Shown: positions 52,887 to 61,872 of the stretch, in pieces
Layout of the letters: the number at the start of each line of letters is the position of its first letter
Position numbering within the stretch: position 1 is the stretch's first letter
DNA from: Citrobacter sp. RHB25-C09
GTDB lineage: Bacteria > Pseudomonadota > Gammaproteobacteria > Enterobacterales > Enterobacteriaceae
Assembly (NCBI RefSeq): GCF_013836145.1
Contig: NZ_CP057483.1
Span: 1,922,001 to 1,986,000, forward strand
Length of the DNA stretch: 64,000 bases
Direction of reading: 5' to 3'
The notes under the pieces: model-generated
Databases searched by the model: none
What the model was told of the DNA's origin: nothing
Seen by the model: the letters and a program-made list of their open reading frames with translations, nothing else
Program-made: the position numbers and the translations under genes

Positions 52887-53351
52887 ATGCGTTTCTGGTT
52901 CCTTCTTTTGACAGCATTACTCTTGGCAGGATGCAGCAGTCATCGTGCGCCGGCACCCAATGCCCGGCTCTCAGACTCAATTATGGTTATTGCCGGGTTA
53001 AACGATCAGCTCCAGACCTGGCACGGTACGCCTTACCGCTATGGCGGAATGAGCCGTCGTGGCGTGGATTGCTCCGGCTTTGTCCTGATGACGATGCGCG
53101 ATCAGTTCTCCTTACAACTGCCGCGAGAGACGCGACAGCAGGCCAAAATAGGTACCAAGATTGATAAAGAGGAGTTACTGCCCGGCGACCTGGTGTTCTT
53201 CAAAACGGGTTCAGGTGAAAGCGGGCTGCATGTGGGAATTTATGACACCAATGGTCAGTTTATCCATGCGTCTACCAGTCGAGGAGTAATGCGTTCGTCA
53301 CTGGAAAATGTCTACTGGCGGAAGAATTTTTGGCAGGCCAGACGGATATAA
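52887..53351 (+). CDS. nlpC: NlpC/P60 family lipoprotein peptidase NlpC
   Basis: Lipoprotein of 154 residues that founded the NlpC/P60 family of peptidoglycan endopeptidases. Lipobox LLLAGC places the lipidated Cys at 16. Catalytic Cys62 in GVDCSGF, with His in GLHVGIYD and FIHAST completing the triad. Downstream of btuD by 78 bases. Exact target bond not established here. Confidence 0.95.
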   Translation: MRFWFLLLTALLLAGCSSHRAPAPNARLSDSIMVIAGLNDQLQTWHGTPYRYGGMSRRGVDCSGFVLMTMRDQFSLQLPRETRQQAKIGTKIDKEELLPGDLVFFKTGSGESGLHVGIYDTNGQFIHASTSRGVMRSSLENVYWRKNFWQARRI

Positions 53352-53482
53352 AATCGAATTGGCGATATGGGAGTGGATTGACTCTATGATTTAACGTAGG
53401 GGAAAAGAACAAAGCTGGATCAGCTTTTACAACCAGGATAAGCTGAAACAAAAGGACCCGGATTCCGGTTTAAAAGGACGAC

Positions 53483-53575
53483 ATGAACATTCCATCGAAT
53501 ACATCAATAAAGGCGTGTGCTTGCGTCCTTTGTAACAAACTGCCGTCTGACGCTCTCGCTGAAGGGGTAACGTAA
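53483..53575 (+). CDS. Putative 30-residue upstream ORF overlapping the ydiV start
   Basis: ATG at 53483 follows AAAAGGACG at good spacing and encodes MNIPSNTSIKACACVLCNKL then PSDALAEGVT. Its stop is TAA in TAATG, sharing one base with the ydiV ATG, an arrangement usual for translational coupling. Contains CACVLC, a possible metal or redox motif. It is in a different frame from ydiV, so it is not an N-terminal extension. Not recognised as any known protein; could be a regulatory leader peptide or chance. Confidence 0.45.
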   Translation: MNIPSNTSIKACACVLCNKLPSDALAEGVT

Positions 53576-54288
53576 TGCATGTTACATTGGATAATGCCTG
53601 GTATAGTCAGCTCTGTTTTCACCCCGCCCGTAATGCACAAAATAAACTTATTGGTTTAGAAATTATTGCCCATTTTATCAGTGTTGCCGGTGATGTACGC
53701 ATCCCGACTGAACTGGTCATGCCGCATCTCACGTCCGAACAACAATGCCAGTTGTTTGAAGAAAAATTAGCATTACTTGAAACGTGCCAACATTTTTTTA
53801 TTCAGCATAAATTGGCGGCCTGGATTATTATCACCCCGGCTGTGGTGCCATTATTATTAGCGAATAGCCAATGTATAGCATTAGTTAAACGATTTTCATT
53901 TCTGGAATTGATGATCGGTGAAAATTTTCCCGACCTGGCTTGCGGCAAAGATAATCTCACCCTGAATGCGTTGGCCGCCCGTTTCCCGCTGGTGCTGGCT
54001 AATTTTGGTGCTGGGGAAAGCTCAACGAAGGCTATTTTTGATGGTCTTTTCAACCGCGTCATGTTGGACCGGAATTTTATACATCAGCGTGCTGCCAGTC
54101 CATCATTTGAACCGTTTATGCGCGCCATTTTGACCCAGGTTTCTCCCTATTGCGAATCGGTGATGATTGGGGGGATAGATAATGAGGAAATGGCTGAGCG
54201 CGTGGCTTCATTTGGTTTCAGCGCAATGCAGGGCCATCTCTGGCCTGCCGTCAGCGCTAACCAGATCACCAAACTTATCCATCCATAA
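53575..54288 (+). CDS. ydiV: Anti-FlhDC factor YdiV (degenerate EAL domain)
   Basis: EAL-like protein of 237 residues that does not bind or hydrolyse cyclic-di-GMP; it binds FlhDC and represses flagellar genes in Salmonella and E. coli. Degenerate relics of EAL motifs: LIGLEIIAHF in place of the EAL triplet, NFGAGESSTKAIFDGLFNRVMLD, and SVMIGGIDNEEMAE. Lower GC and more divergent from E. coli than neighbours. GAAGGGG is its own ribosome-binding site, inside the upstream ORF. Confidence 0.9.
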   Translation: MHVTLDNAWYSQLCFHPARNAQNKLIGLEIIAHFISVAGDVRIPTELVMPHLTSEQQCQLFEEKLALLETCQHFFIQHKLAAWIIITPAVVPLLLANSQCIALVKRFSFLELMIGENFPDLACGKDNLTLNALAARFPLVLANFGAGESSTKAIFDGLFNRVMLDRNFIHQRAASPSFEPFMRAILTQVSPYCESVMIGGIDNEEMAERVASFGFSAMQGHLWPAVSANQITKLIHP

Positions 54289-54349
54289 CCCTTCTGTTTG
54301 CTGGTGTTTAAGACGGAGTTAACCGTCTACACTACACGCAGGAGGCCCT

Positions 54350-55792
54350 ATGACCCTGTCTTTTACTGCCCGCTGGCGCGATGAACTGCCGGCAACGTAT
54401 ACCGCGCTATCGCCAACGCCGCTCAATAACGCCCGTTTAATCTGGCATAACGCTCCGCTTGCCGCTCAGTTGGGAATTCCCGAGTCCCTTTTTGCAGCGG
54501 ATAACCCCGCTGGCGTCTGGGGCGGTGAAACCCTGTTGCCGGGCATGTCGCCACTGGCTCAGGTTTATAGCGGCCACCAGTTTGGCGTCTGGGCCGGACA
54601 ACTGGGTGATGGCCGCGGAATTCTGCTGGGCGAACAACGGCTTGCCGATGGGACGACAATGGACTGGCACCTGAAAGGGGCAGGCCTGACGCCCTATTCG
54701 CGGATGGGCGATGGACGGGCGGTATTGCGCTCTACCATTCGCGAAAGCCTGGCCAGTGAAGCAATGCACTATCTTGGCATCCCGACGACTCGCGCGTTGA
54801 CTATCGTGACCAGCGATACCCCGGTGTATCGCGAGACGGTAGAAGCGGGGGCGATGCTGATGCGTCTGGCGCAGAGTCATATGCGCTTCGGTCATTTTGA
54901 GCATTTCTACTATCGCCGCGAGCCGGAGAAAGTCCAGCAGTTGGCCGATTTTGCTATTCGCCATTACTGGCCACATCTTCAGGATGAAGCGGATAAATAC
55001 CTGCTTTGGTTTCGTGATGTAGTGGAACGCACGGCGTCGTTAATTGCTGACTGGCAAACCGTTGGGTTTGCTCATGGCGTAATGAATACCGATAACATGT
55101 CGATTCTGGGGCTGACGATGGATTACGGTCCGTATGGTTTCCTCGACGATTACGACCCCGAATTCATCTGTAACCACTCCGATCATCAGGGGCGGTATCG
55201 TTTTGATAACCAACCTGCGGTGGGGCTATGGAACCTCCAACGACTCGCGCAAAGCCTGTCGCCAATTCTACCTGTTGATGCGCTCAACGATGCTCTGGAT
55301 GGCTACCAACTGGCGCTGCTGACGCGCTATGGTCAGCGGATGCGGAAAAAGCTGGGTTTCATGACTGAGCAAAAGGACGATAACGCACTTCTTAACGAAT
55401 TGTTCAGCCTGATGGCTAACGAACGCAGTGACTACACGCGTACTTTCCGCATGTTGAGCGTGACAGAACAACAGAGCGCGGCATCGCCTCTGCGAGACGA
55501 GTTCATTAATCGCGCGGCATTTGATGCCTGGTTCTCACGCTATCGTTCGCGTCTGGCGCAGGACGAGATAGCCGATGATGCACGTCAACAGCTTATGCAA
55601 AGTGTCAATCCGGCGGTCGTGCTGAGAAACTGGCTGGCACAGCGGGCAATAACGGCGGCTGAAAACGGTGACATGAGCGAGTTATATCGTTTGCATGAGG
55701 TGCTGCAGGATCCGTACCGCGACAGAGCGGACGATTATACTCATCGTCCGCCTGATTGGGGGAGACGTTTAGCGGTGAGCTGTTCAAGTTAG
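54350..55792 (+). CDS. selO: Protein adenylyltransferase SelO
   Basis: Pseudokinase that AMPylates Ser, Thr and Tyr of target proteins under redox control (also YdiU). 480 residues (E. coli 478). Hallmarks are [49 protein letters not shown]-type region, and [28 protein letters not shown] with the metal-binding Asn/Asp. It ends SCSS, where eukaryotic relatives carry selenocysteine; here it is Cys. AGGAGGCCC precedes the ATG. Confidence 0.96.
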   Translation: [480 protein letters not shown]

Positions 55793-55795
55793 CGC

Positions 55796-55876
55796 GATGC
55801 CTGATGGCGCCTCGCTTGCCTGGCCTACATCTGCGTGTAGGCCAGATAAAACACCATGCGTCGCCATCCGGCATTT
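55796..55876. repeat. REP elements between selO and aroH
   Basis: GATGCCTGATGGCGCC...TGGCCTACATCTGCGTGTAGGCCA...GTCGCCATCCGGCA: a REP pair between convergent genes. Confidence 0.82.
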
Positions 55877-55888
55877 CATAAGCAGCAG

Positions 55889-56935
55889 CTAAAAGCGGCT
55901 GTCTACTGCTGCTGCGAGTTTACTGAGCAGCAGTTCGGTGTCTTCCCAGTTCAGACAGGGGTCGGTAATTGACTGACCATAGACCAGCGGCTGACCGCTG
56001 ATAATTTTCTGCGTACCTTCGCGCAGGAAGCTTTCGGCCATAATCCCGGCAATTGCCGTCGAGCCATTGCGGATCTGCTGGCAAATATCGTCACAGACAT
56101 CCAGTTGACGACGATGCTGCTTCTGGCAGTTTCCGTGGCTAAAATCCACCACCAGATGTTCTGGAAGATCAAACTCATGCAGCGTATCGCAGGCGGCGGC
56201 GATATCTTCAGCGTGATAGTTAGGCTTTTTACCGCCGCGCATGATGATATGCCCATACGGATTACCGCTGGTCTGATAAATGGTCATCTGCCCGGTTTTA
56301 TCCGGTGAGAGGAACATATGGCTGGCGCGGGAGGCGCGGATGGCATCCACCGCAATGCGGGTGTTGCCGTCAGTGCCATTCTTAAAGCCAACCGGGCAGG
56401 AGAGCGCAGAGGCCATTTCGCGGTGAATCTGGCTTTCTGTCGTCCGTGCGCCAATCGCCCCCCAACTGATCAAATCAGCAATAAATTGCCCGGTCACCAT
56501 ATCGAGGAATTCGGTGGCAGTAGGAACGCCCAGTTCATTCACCTGGAGCAGCAGTTTGCGCGCCAGTTCGAGCCCGTGATTGACCCGGTAGCTGCCGTTC
56601 AAATCCGGATCGGAAATCAGCCCTTTCCAGCCCACCACGGTACGCGGCTTTTCAAAATAGGTGCGCATGACAATTTCAAGGCGCGCCTGATGCTGAACGC
56701 GCAGCGCCTGGAGACGCGTGGCGTATTCCATTGCAGCATCAAGATCGTGGATCGAGCAGGGGCCAATAATCACCAGCAGGCGGCGATCTTCACCATTCAA
56801 TATTTTTTCTATCCGGCGACGTGAGTCGGTGACATGACTGGCAACGGCGTCAGATACGGGATGTCGCTGCGCCAGTTCAGCTGGGGTAACCAGACTGTCT
56901 ATCCGCGCAGTGCGAAGTTCATCGGTTCTGTTCAT
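55889..56935 (-). CDS. aroH: DAHP synthase, tryptophan-sensitive
   Basis: First step of aromatic synthesis: condenses phosphoenolpyruvate and erythrose-4-phosphate. 348 residues. Class I DAHP synthase blocks: LLVIIGPCSIHD, MRTYFEKPRTVVGWKGLI, GARTTESQIHREMAS and VDFSHGNCQKQ. The E. coli-like N-terminus (NRTDELRTARIDSLVTP) and a TrpR operator upstream distinguish it from AroF and AroG. ATG at 56935; the frame extends upstream but without support. Confidence 0.96.
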   Translation of the reverse strand: MNRTDELRTARIDSLVTPAELAQRHPVSDAVASHVTDSRRRIEKILNGEDRRLLVIIGPCSIHDLDAAMEYATRLQALRVQHQARLEIVMRTYFEKPRTVVGWKGLISDPDLNGSYRVNHGLELARKLLLQVNELGVPTATEFLDMVTGQFIADLISWGAIGARTTESQIHREMASALSCPVGFKNGTDGNTRIAVDAIRASRASHMFLSPDKTGQMTIYQTSGNPYGHIIMRGGKKPNYHAEDIAAACDTLHEFDLPEHLVVDFSHGNCQKQHRRQLDVCDDICQQIRNGSTAIAGIMAESFLREGTQKIISGQPLVYGQSITDPCLNWEDTELLLSKLAAAVDSRF

Positions 56936-57021
56936 TACATTTCTCAGAAATTTGTTGCTTCTACGGCAAGGGCACCGGAAGTGATGGGCACACCATAAAC
57001 CAATCCCTGCTGATTTCAAGT

Positions 57022-57042
57022 GCGAGGTGGGTCACACCTCGC
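57022..57042. other. Hairpin in the aroH leader
   Basis: GCGAGGTG-GGTCA-CACCTCGC, a perfect eight-base stem with five-base loop, between the TrpR operator and the aroH start. No T-run follows on either strand. Confidence 0.55.
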
Positions 57043-57078
57043 GAGCAGAACGGCATGATAGCAAAAAAACAGAACTCA

Positions 57079-57098
57079 TGAACTAGTTTATTAGTACA
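57079..57098 (-). promoter_or_regulatory. TrpR operator of aroH
   Basis: TGTACTAATAAACTAGTTCA on the minus strand matches the trp operator TGTACTAGTTAACTAGTACA at 17 of 20 positions. It overlaps the last codons and stop of ppsR. Confidence 0.85.
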
Positions 57099-57924
57099 TG
57101 CGGCGATTGAGACCCATGATATCGAGGATCTTGGTGGCAATTTCCTCTACGGAATAGTTGGTACTGTTGAGACAGGGGATCTGGTTTTTCCGGTACAGCG
57201 CCTCGACTTCCGCCACCTCCATTCGGCACTGGCGAAGAGAGGCATAACGGCTATTTTCCCGACGTTCTTCACGAATGGCCGCCAGACGTTCAGGATCGAT
57301 TGTCAGGCCGAACAGCTTATGCTGGAGAGGCTTTAACGATGCAGGAAGGACCAGATTATCCATGTCATCGGCAATAAAGGGGTAGTTCGCCGCGCGGATA
57401 CCAAACTGCATCGCCAGGTAGAGGCTGGTAGGGGTTTTGCCACAGCGCGAGACGCCCAGCAAAATGACCTGTGCCTGATCGAGGTTGCGCAACGAAATCC
57501 CGTCATCATGCGCAAGGGTATAATCAATAGCGGCAATACGTGCATCGTATTTATTCAGGTTGCCAGGATTCAGCCCATGGGTGCGATGAGCAATCGGCGT
57601 TGGATCCAGTTTCATCTCGTGCTGGAGCGGGGCCACCAGCGCCTGCACGATATCCTGACAAAAGCCTTCGCTTTGCAAAATGATGGCGCGAATTTCAGGC
57701 AGTACAATCGAATAAAAGACCAGAGGCCGCACGCCGGTCTGCTGATAGATAGCATCAATCTGGTCTTTCACCGCGCGAGCCCGGCTCTCATTTTCGACGA
57801 ACGGCAGCGTAATACTGCTGATGGTCACGGGAAATTGCGACATTACCGCATGGCCCAAAACCTCGGCGGTTATTGCCGTTCCATCAGAAATATAAAATAC
57901 GTGGCGATCTACAGCATTATCCAT
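57091..57924 (-). CDS. ppsR: PEP synthetase regulatory protein (kinase/pyrophosphorylase)
   Basis: Bifunctional ADP-dependent kinase and Pi-dependent phosphorylase that inactivates and reactivates PpsA. 277 residues (also YdiA). P-loop-like nucleotide site LGVSRCGKTPTSLYLA near residue 151. The ATG at 57924 gives MDNAVDRHVFYISDGT and has AGGA eight bases upstream; a start three codons further upstream lacks one. Divergent from ppsA, its target. The 3' end overlaps the aroH operator. Confidence 0.96.
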   Translation of the reverse strand: MDNAVDRHVFYISDGTAITAEVLGHAVMSQFPVTISSITLPFVENESRARAVKDQIDAIYQQTGVRPLVFYSIVLPEIRAIILQSEGFCQDIVQALVAPLQHEMKLDPTPIAHRTHGLNPGNLNKYDARIAAIDYTLAHDDGISLRNLDQAQVILLGVSRCGKTPTSLYLAMQFGIRAANYPFIADDMDNLVLPASLKPLQHKLFGLTIDPERLAAIREERRENSRYASLRQCRMEVAEVEALYRKNQIPCLNSTNYSVEEIATKILDIMGLNRRMY

Positions 57925-58254
57925 TTGGTTCATCCTGAATGGCAGTCATAATTCAATGAAAGCATATATTAAATCAGCAGGGAAGGGATAAATCTGCTGC
58001 TGAATTTCTAAAGTGAAATGGTATTTTTATAATTACTGAAAAGCACATTTCATTTTCTAAAATAACTGTTTATACCTTCACTTATTGTGGAGATGCCCGT
58101 CGCCTGCGGGTTTGCGCAAACAGGGTAAACTGTCCTAAAAAATAAAATTTATATTTGCTTGAACGATTCACCGTTTTTTTCGCCGGGTTAAATATGCAAA
58201 GATAAATAGGCAATTAAGCGTTTCCTAACCTCGTTCATATATAAGGATTGTTCG
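57925..58254. other. ppsR/ppsA divergent control region
   Basis: About 330 bases without a gene. It carries the Cra site for ppsA, reported separately, and presumably the promoters of both genes. Mostly AT-rich. Confidence 0.65.
58157..58172. promoter_or_regulatory. Cra (FruR) site of ppsA
   Basis: Read on the minus strand, GGTGAATCGTTCAAGC fits the Cra consensus (TGAAWCG-type half-sites). Cra activates ppsA in E. coli, from about this distance upstream of the start (roughly 85 bases). Confidence 0.8.
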
Positions 58255-60633
58255 ATGTCCAACAATGGCTCGTCACCGCTGGTGCTTTGGTATAACCAAC
58301 TCGGCATGAATGATGTAGACAGAGTTGGGGGCAAAAATGCCTCCCTGGGTGAAATGATTACTAACCTTTCCGGTATGGGTGTATCCGTACCGAATGGTTT
58401 TGCAACAACCGCCGATGCGTTTAACCAGTTTCTGGACCAAAGCGGTGTAAACCAGCGCATTTATGAACTGCTGGATAAAACGGATATTGACGACGTCACT
58501 GCGCTGGCAAAGGCAGGCGCGCAGATCCGCCAGTGGATTATCGACACTCCTTTCCAGCCCGAACTGGAAAATGCCATTCGCGACGCTTACGCGCAGCTCT
58601 CTGCGGATGACCAACACGCCTCGTTTGCCGTTCGTTCTTCCGCGACGGCGGAAGATATGCCAGACGCCTCCTTTGCCGGACAGCAGGAAACCTTCCTCAA
58701 CGTTCAGGGTTTTGATGCCGTGCTGGTGGCAGTAAAACACGTCTTTGCCTCGCTGTTTAATGACCGCGCCATCTCTTATCGCGTCCACCAGGGTTATGAC
58801 CACCGGGGTGTTGCACTTTCTGCGGGTGTGCAGCGGATGGTGCGTTCAGATCTGGCCTCGTCTGGCGTCATGTTCTCTATCGACACTGAATCCGGTTTTG
58901 ACCAGGTGGTATTTATTACCTCAGCGTGGGGACTGGGTGAGATGGTGGTGCAGGGCGCGGTTAACCCGGATGAATTCTACGTCCACAAACCAACGCTGGC
59001 GGCGAATCGTCCGGCTATTGTGCGTCGCACGATGGGCTCGAAAAAAATCCGCATGGTCTACGCGCCAACCCAGGAGCACGGTAAGCAGGTCACCATTGAA
59101 GATGTGCCGCAGGAACAACGCGACGTCTTCTCGCTGACCAACGACGAAGTGCAGGAACTGGCGAAACAGGCAGTACAGATCGAGAAGCACTACGGTCGTC
59201 CAATGGACATCGAGTGGGCGAAAGACGGTCACACTGGCAAGCTGTTTATCGTCCAGGCACGACCGGAAACCGTACGCTCACGCGGTCAGGTAATGGAGCG
59301 TTATACGCTGCATGCGCAGGGTAAGATCATTGCTGAAGGTCGCGCGATCGGTCACCGCATTGGCGCGGGCACGGTAAAAGTCATTCATGACATCAGCGAA
59401 ATGAACCGCATTCAGCCAGGCGATGTACTGGTGACTGACATGACCGACCCGGACTGGGAACCGATCATGAAAAAAGCGGCGGCCATTGTCACCAACCGTG
59501 GTGGACGTACCTGCCATGCGGCGATCATCGCCCGTGAACTGGGAATTCCTGCTGTCGTTGGCTGTGGTGATGCCACCGAACGCATGAAGGATGATGAGAA
59601 AGTGACCGTCTCCTGTGCGGAAGGCGATACCGGCTATGTTTATGCTGACCTGCTCGACTTTAGCGTCAAGAGTTCCAGCGTTGACACCATGCCGGATCTG
59701 CCGCTCAAGGTGATGATGAACGTCGGTAACCCGGATCGCGCCTTCGACTTTGCCTGCCTGCCAAACGAAGGGGTCGGGCTTGCGCGTCTGGAATTTATCA
59801 TCAACCGTATGATTGGCGTTCACCCGCGCGCGCTGCTGGAATTCGACGATCAGGACGCAAAACTGCAAAACGAAATTCGCGAAATGATGAAGGGTTTCGA
59901 TTCACCGCGCGAATTCTACATTGGCCGCCTGACGGAAGGGATCGCAACGCTCGGTGCCGCATTCTATCCAAAACGCGTGATTGTCCGTTTGTCTGACTTT
60001 AAGTCTAACGAATACGCGAACCTGGTCGGCGGAGAACGCTACGAACCGGAAGAAGAAAACCCGATGCTTGGCTTCCGTGGGGCGGGTCGCTATGTTTCCG
60101 ACAGCTTCCGCGACTGCTTTGCGCTGGAGTGCGAGGCGGTAAAACGTGTACGTAACGAAATGGGACTGACCAACGTCGAAATTATGATCCCGTTTGTCCG
60201 TACCGTGGAGCAGGCGAAAGCGGTGGTAGACGAACTGGCGCGTCAGGGACTGAAGCGCGGCGAGAATGGGCTGAAGATCATCATGATGTGTGAAATTCCG
60301 TCTAACGCGCTGCTGGCAGAACAGTTCCTGGAGCACTTTGACGGCTTCTCCATCGGCTCTAACGATATGACACAGTTGACTCTGGGTCTGGATCGCGACT
60401 CTGGCGTGGTTTCTGAACTGTTTGATGAGCGTAACGATGCGGTGAAAGCACTACTGTCGATGGCGATTCGTGCAGCCAAGAAACAGGGCAAATATGTGGG
60501 GATTTGCGGTCAGGGCCCGTCTGACCACGAAGACTTTGCTGCCTGGCTGATGGAAGAAGGGATCGACAGCCTGTCGTTGAACCCGGATACCGTGGTGCAG
60601 ACCTGGCTGAGTCTGGCTGAACTGAAGAAGTAA
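58255..60633 (+). CDS. ppsA: Phosphoenolpyruvate synthase
   Basis: Converts pyruvate, ATP and water to phosphoenolpyruvate, AMP and phosphate, for gluconeogenesis. 792 residues. The ATP-grasp N-terminal domain starts VGGKNASLGEMITNL; the swivelling phosphohistidine domain has TNRGGRTCHAAIIARELG (His near 421); the C-terminal PEP-binding domain has FSIGSNDMTQLTLGLDRDS and the catalytic Cys in YVGICGQGPSDH. Activated by Cra and controlled post-translationally by PpsR. Confidence 0.98.
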   Translation: MSNNGSSPLVLWYNQLGMNDVDRVGGKNASLGEMITNLSGMGVSVPNGFATTADAFNQFLDQSGVNQRIYELLDKTDIDDVTALAKAGAQIRQWIIDTPFQPELENAIRDAYAQLSADDQHASFAVRSSATAEDMPDASFAGQQETFLNVQGFDAVLVAVKHVFASLFNDRAISYRVHQGYDHRGVALSAGVQRMVRSDLASSGVMFSIDTESGFDQVVFITSAWGLGEMVVQGAVNPDEFYVHKPTLAANRPAIVRRTMGSKKIRMVYAPTQEHGKQVTIEDVPQEQRDVFSLTNDEVQELAKQAVQIEKHYGRPMDIEWAKDGHTGKLFIVQARPETVRSRGQVMERYTLHAQGKIIAEGRAIGHRIGAGTVKVIHDISEMNRIQPGDVLVTDMTDPDWEPIMKKAAAIVTNRGGRTCHAAIIARELGIPAVVGCGDATERMKDDEKVTVSCAEGDTGYVYADLLDFSVKSSSVDTMPDLPLKVMMNVGNPDRAFDFACLPNEGVGLARLEFIINRMIGVHPRALLEFDDQDAKLQNEIREMMKGFDSPREFYIGRLTEGIATLGAAFYPKRVIVRLSDFKSNEYANLVGGERYEPEEENPMLGFRGAGRYVSDSFRDCFALECEAVKRVRNEMGLTNVEIMIPFVRTVEQAKAVVDELARQGLKRGENGLKIIMMCEIPSNALLAEQFLEHFDGFSIGSNDMTQLTLGLDRDSGVVSELFDERNDAVKALLSMAIRAAKKQGKYVGICGQGPSDHEDFAAWLMEEGIDSLSLNPDTVVQTWLSLAELKK

Positions 60634-60640
60634 GCTAAGC

Positions 60641-60745
60641 TGTCGCCATCCGGCCTACACGTCACATCAAACGTAGGCCGGGAAAGCGAAGCACCCCGGG
60701 TAAAAATCCTGATGGCGACGTTGATGTCGCCATCAGGCATTATGC
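60641..60745. repeat. REP/BIME after ppsA
   Basis: TGTCGCCATCCGGCCTACA...GTAGGCCGGGAAAGCG, then a perfect 12-base hairpin CCTGATGGCGAC/GTCGCCATCAGG (60708-60719, 60726-60737), which overlaps the 3' end of aroD. Confidence 0.82.
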
Positions 60746-61491
60746 AGAATCGTTAATACTGAATGCAGATCGTCGATGCCGATTTGCCCAGGTGCCGAAA
60801 CCTTTTTCACAGCGCCAAATGTAGCCGCAGAACCAAATACTTCCCCCGCCAGACGTGAAATCACGCCATCTTTAGCCATCGACATCGTAATAATTGGACG
60901 ATCCGCATAACGCTGCTGCATTTCCAGCGTGGCGGAAAGCAGTACCAACACATCATTTTTACTCTGGGGCATTACCGCAATTTTGGGAATATCTGCGCCA
61001 AGCGCCTGCATTTTGCGCAGACGCTGAACAATGTCATCCGCCGTCGGCGTTTTATGAAAATCATGGTTCGACATCACCACACGCACACCCTGAGAGTGCG
61101 CATAGGTCACGATGTCCTTGACGGCTTCATCACCCGTGAAAAGCTCAATGTCAATGAGATCGACCAGACCACTTTCAATCGCTATCCGATTAAGCGCGAG
61201 ATAATCCGGCGTTGAAATCGCCTTTTCTCCACCTTCTTTTGCGCTGCGGAAAGTGAAAAGTAACGGCGTTTCGGGCAGCACATCACGAATTGCACGGGCG
61301 GCGTCCAGAAGGGTCTTTGTAGAGGAAACGTCAGTGAAGTGATCGACGCGCCACTCAAGAATATCGAACCGCGCCCCACGGTAGGCCTGCGCTTCAGATT
61401 TAACGCTGCTTACGTCTTTGCCCATCAGCGAGACGATAATTTTTGGCATCCCTTTGCCAATCACAAGATTTTTTACGGTTACGGTTGTCAT
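60733..61491 (-). CDS. aroD: 3-dehydroquinate dehydratase, type I
   Basis: Third step of the shikimate pathway: dehydrates 3-dehydroquinate via a Schiff base. 252 residues. Counted catalytic residues are His143 in SNHDFHKTP and Lys170 in DIPKIAVMPQS; FDILEWRVDHF and TFRSAKEGGE are the family blocks. More diverged from K-12 AroD than most neighbours. In K-12 it lies beside ydiB; here aroD is directly next to ppsA and rprA. Confidence 0.96.
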   Translation of the reverse strand: MTTVTVKNLVIGKGMPKIIVSLMGKDVSSVKSEAQAYRGARFDILEWRVDHFTDVSSTKTLLDAARAIRDVLPETPLLFTFRSAKEGGEKAISTPDYLALNRIAIESGLVDLIDIELFTGDEAVKDIVTYAHSQGVRVVMSNHDFHKTPTADDIVQRLRKMQALGADIPKIAVMPQSKNDVLVLLSATLEMQQRYADRPIITMSMAKDGVISRLAGEVFGSAATFGAVKKVSAPGQIGIDDLHSVLTILHNA

Positions 61492-61581
61492 GAATGTCCT
61501 GTCTGCTTTTCTGTCGATGACCTGCGTGTGTCATCGCGCCACATTTTTCCATTATGTACTGTGCAGCAGGCGGCTTGAAGT

Positions 61582-61688
61582 AAAAAAAAAGCCCATCGTG
61601 GGAGATGGGCAAAGACTACACACAGCAATTCATTGTTTCACTCAGGGGATTTCCATGCTTATAAATCAAGGTGTTGATCTATAACCGT
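61582..61688 (-). ncRNA. rprA: RprA small regulatory RNA
   Basis: Hfq-dependent sRNA that activates rpoS translation. On the minus strand it starts ACGGTTATAGATCAACACC and ends with the terminator GCCCATC-TCCCAC-GATGGGC plus nine Ts. Central blocks GGAAATCCCCTGAGTGAAAC and TTGCTGTGTGTAGTCTTTGC match E. coli RprA as I recall it. A sigma-S-like -10 (CTACTATTA) lies directly upstream. About 107 nucleotides. Confidence 0.93.
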
Positions 61689-61724
61689 GAGCTAATAGTA
61701 GGGTATGAGAGCTTTTAGCGTCGA

Positions 61725-61738
61725 TCAGATTCGTCTCA
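61725..61738 (-). promoter_or_regulatory. RcsB box of rprA
   Basis: TGAGACGAATCTGA on the minus strand fits the RcsB site, about 44 bases upstream of the RprA start, where RcsB activates rprA in E. coli. The remaining spacer between aroD and ydiK shows no gene. Confidence 0.72.
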
Positions 61739-61872
61739 ATAGTTTAATAACTATAAAGAATTTGTGACGTAGCGGTGGGATTATGCAGGAAAGTAGTGAA
61801 TTAAACGTTATCAGGACTTATCTATTGATAAGTAATGCTAAACATTCAGGCGGCCGAAGCCGCCTGATGAAC

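Noticed and set aside
57508..57951. 147-codon plus-strand frame opposite ppsR
   Set aside because: Antisense shadow of a well conserved gene with no start signals or recognisable domain.
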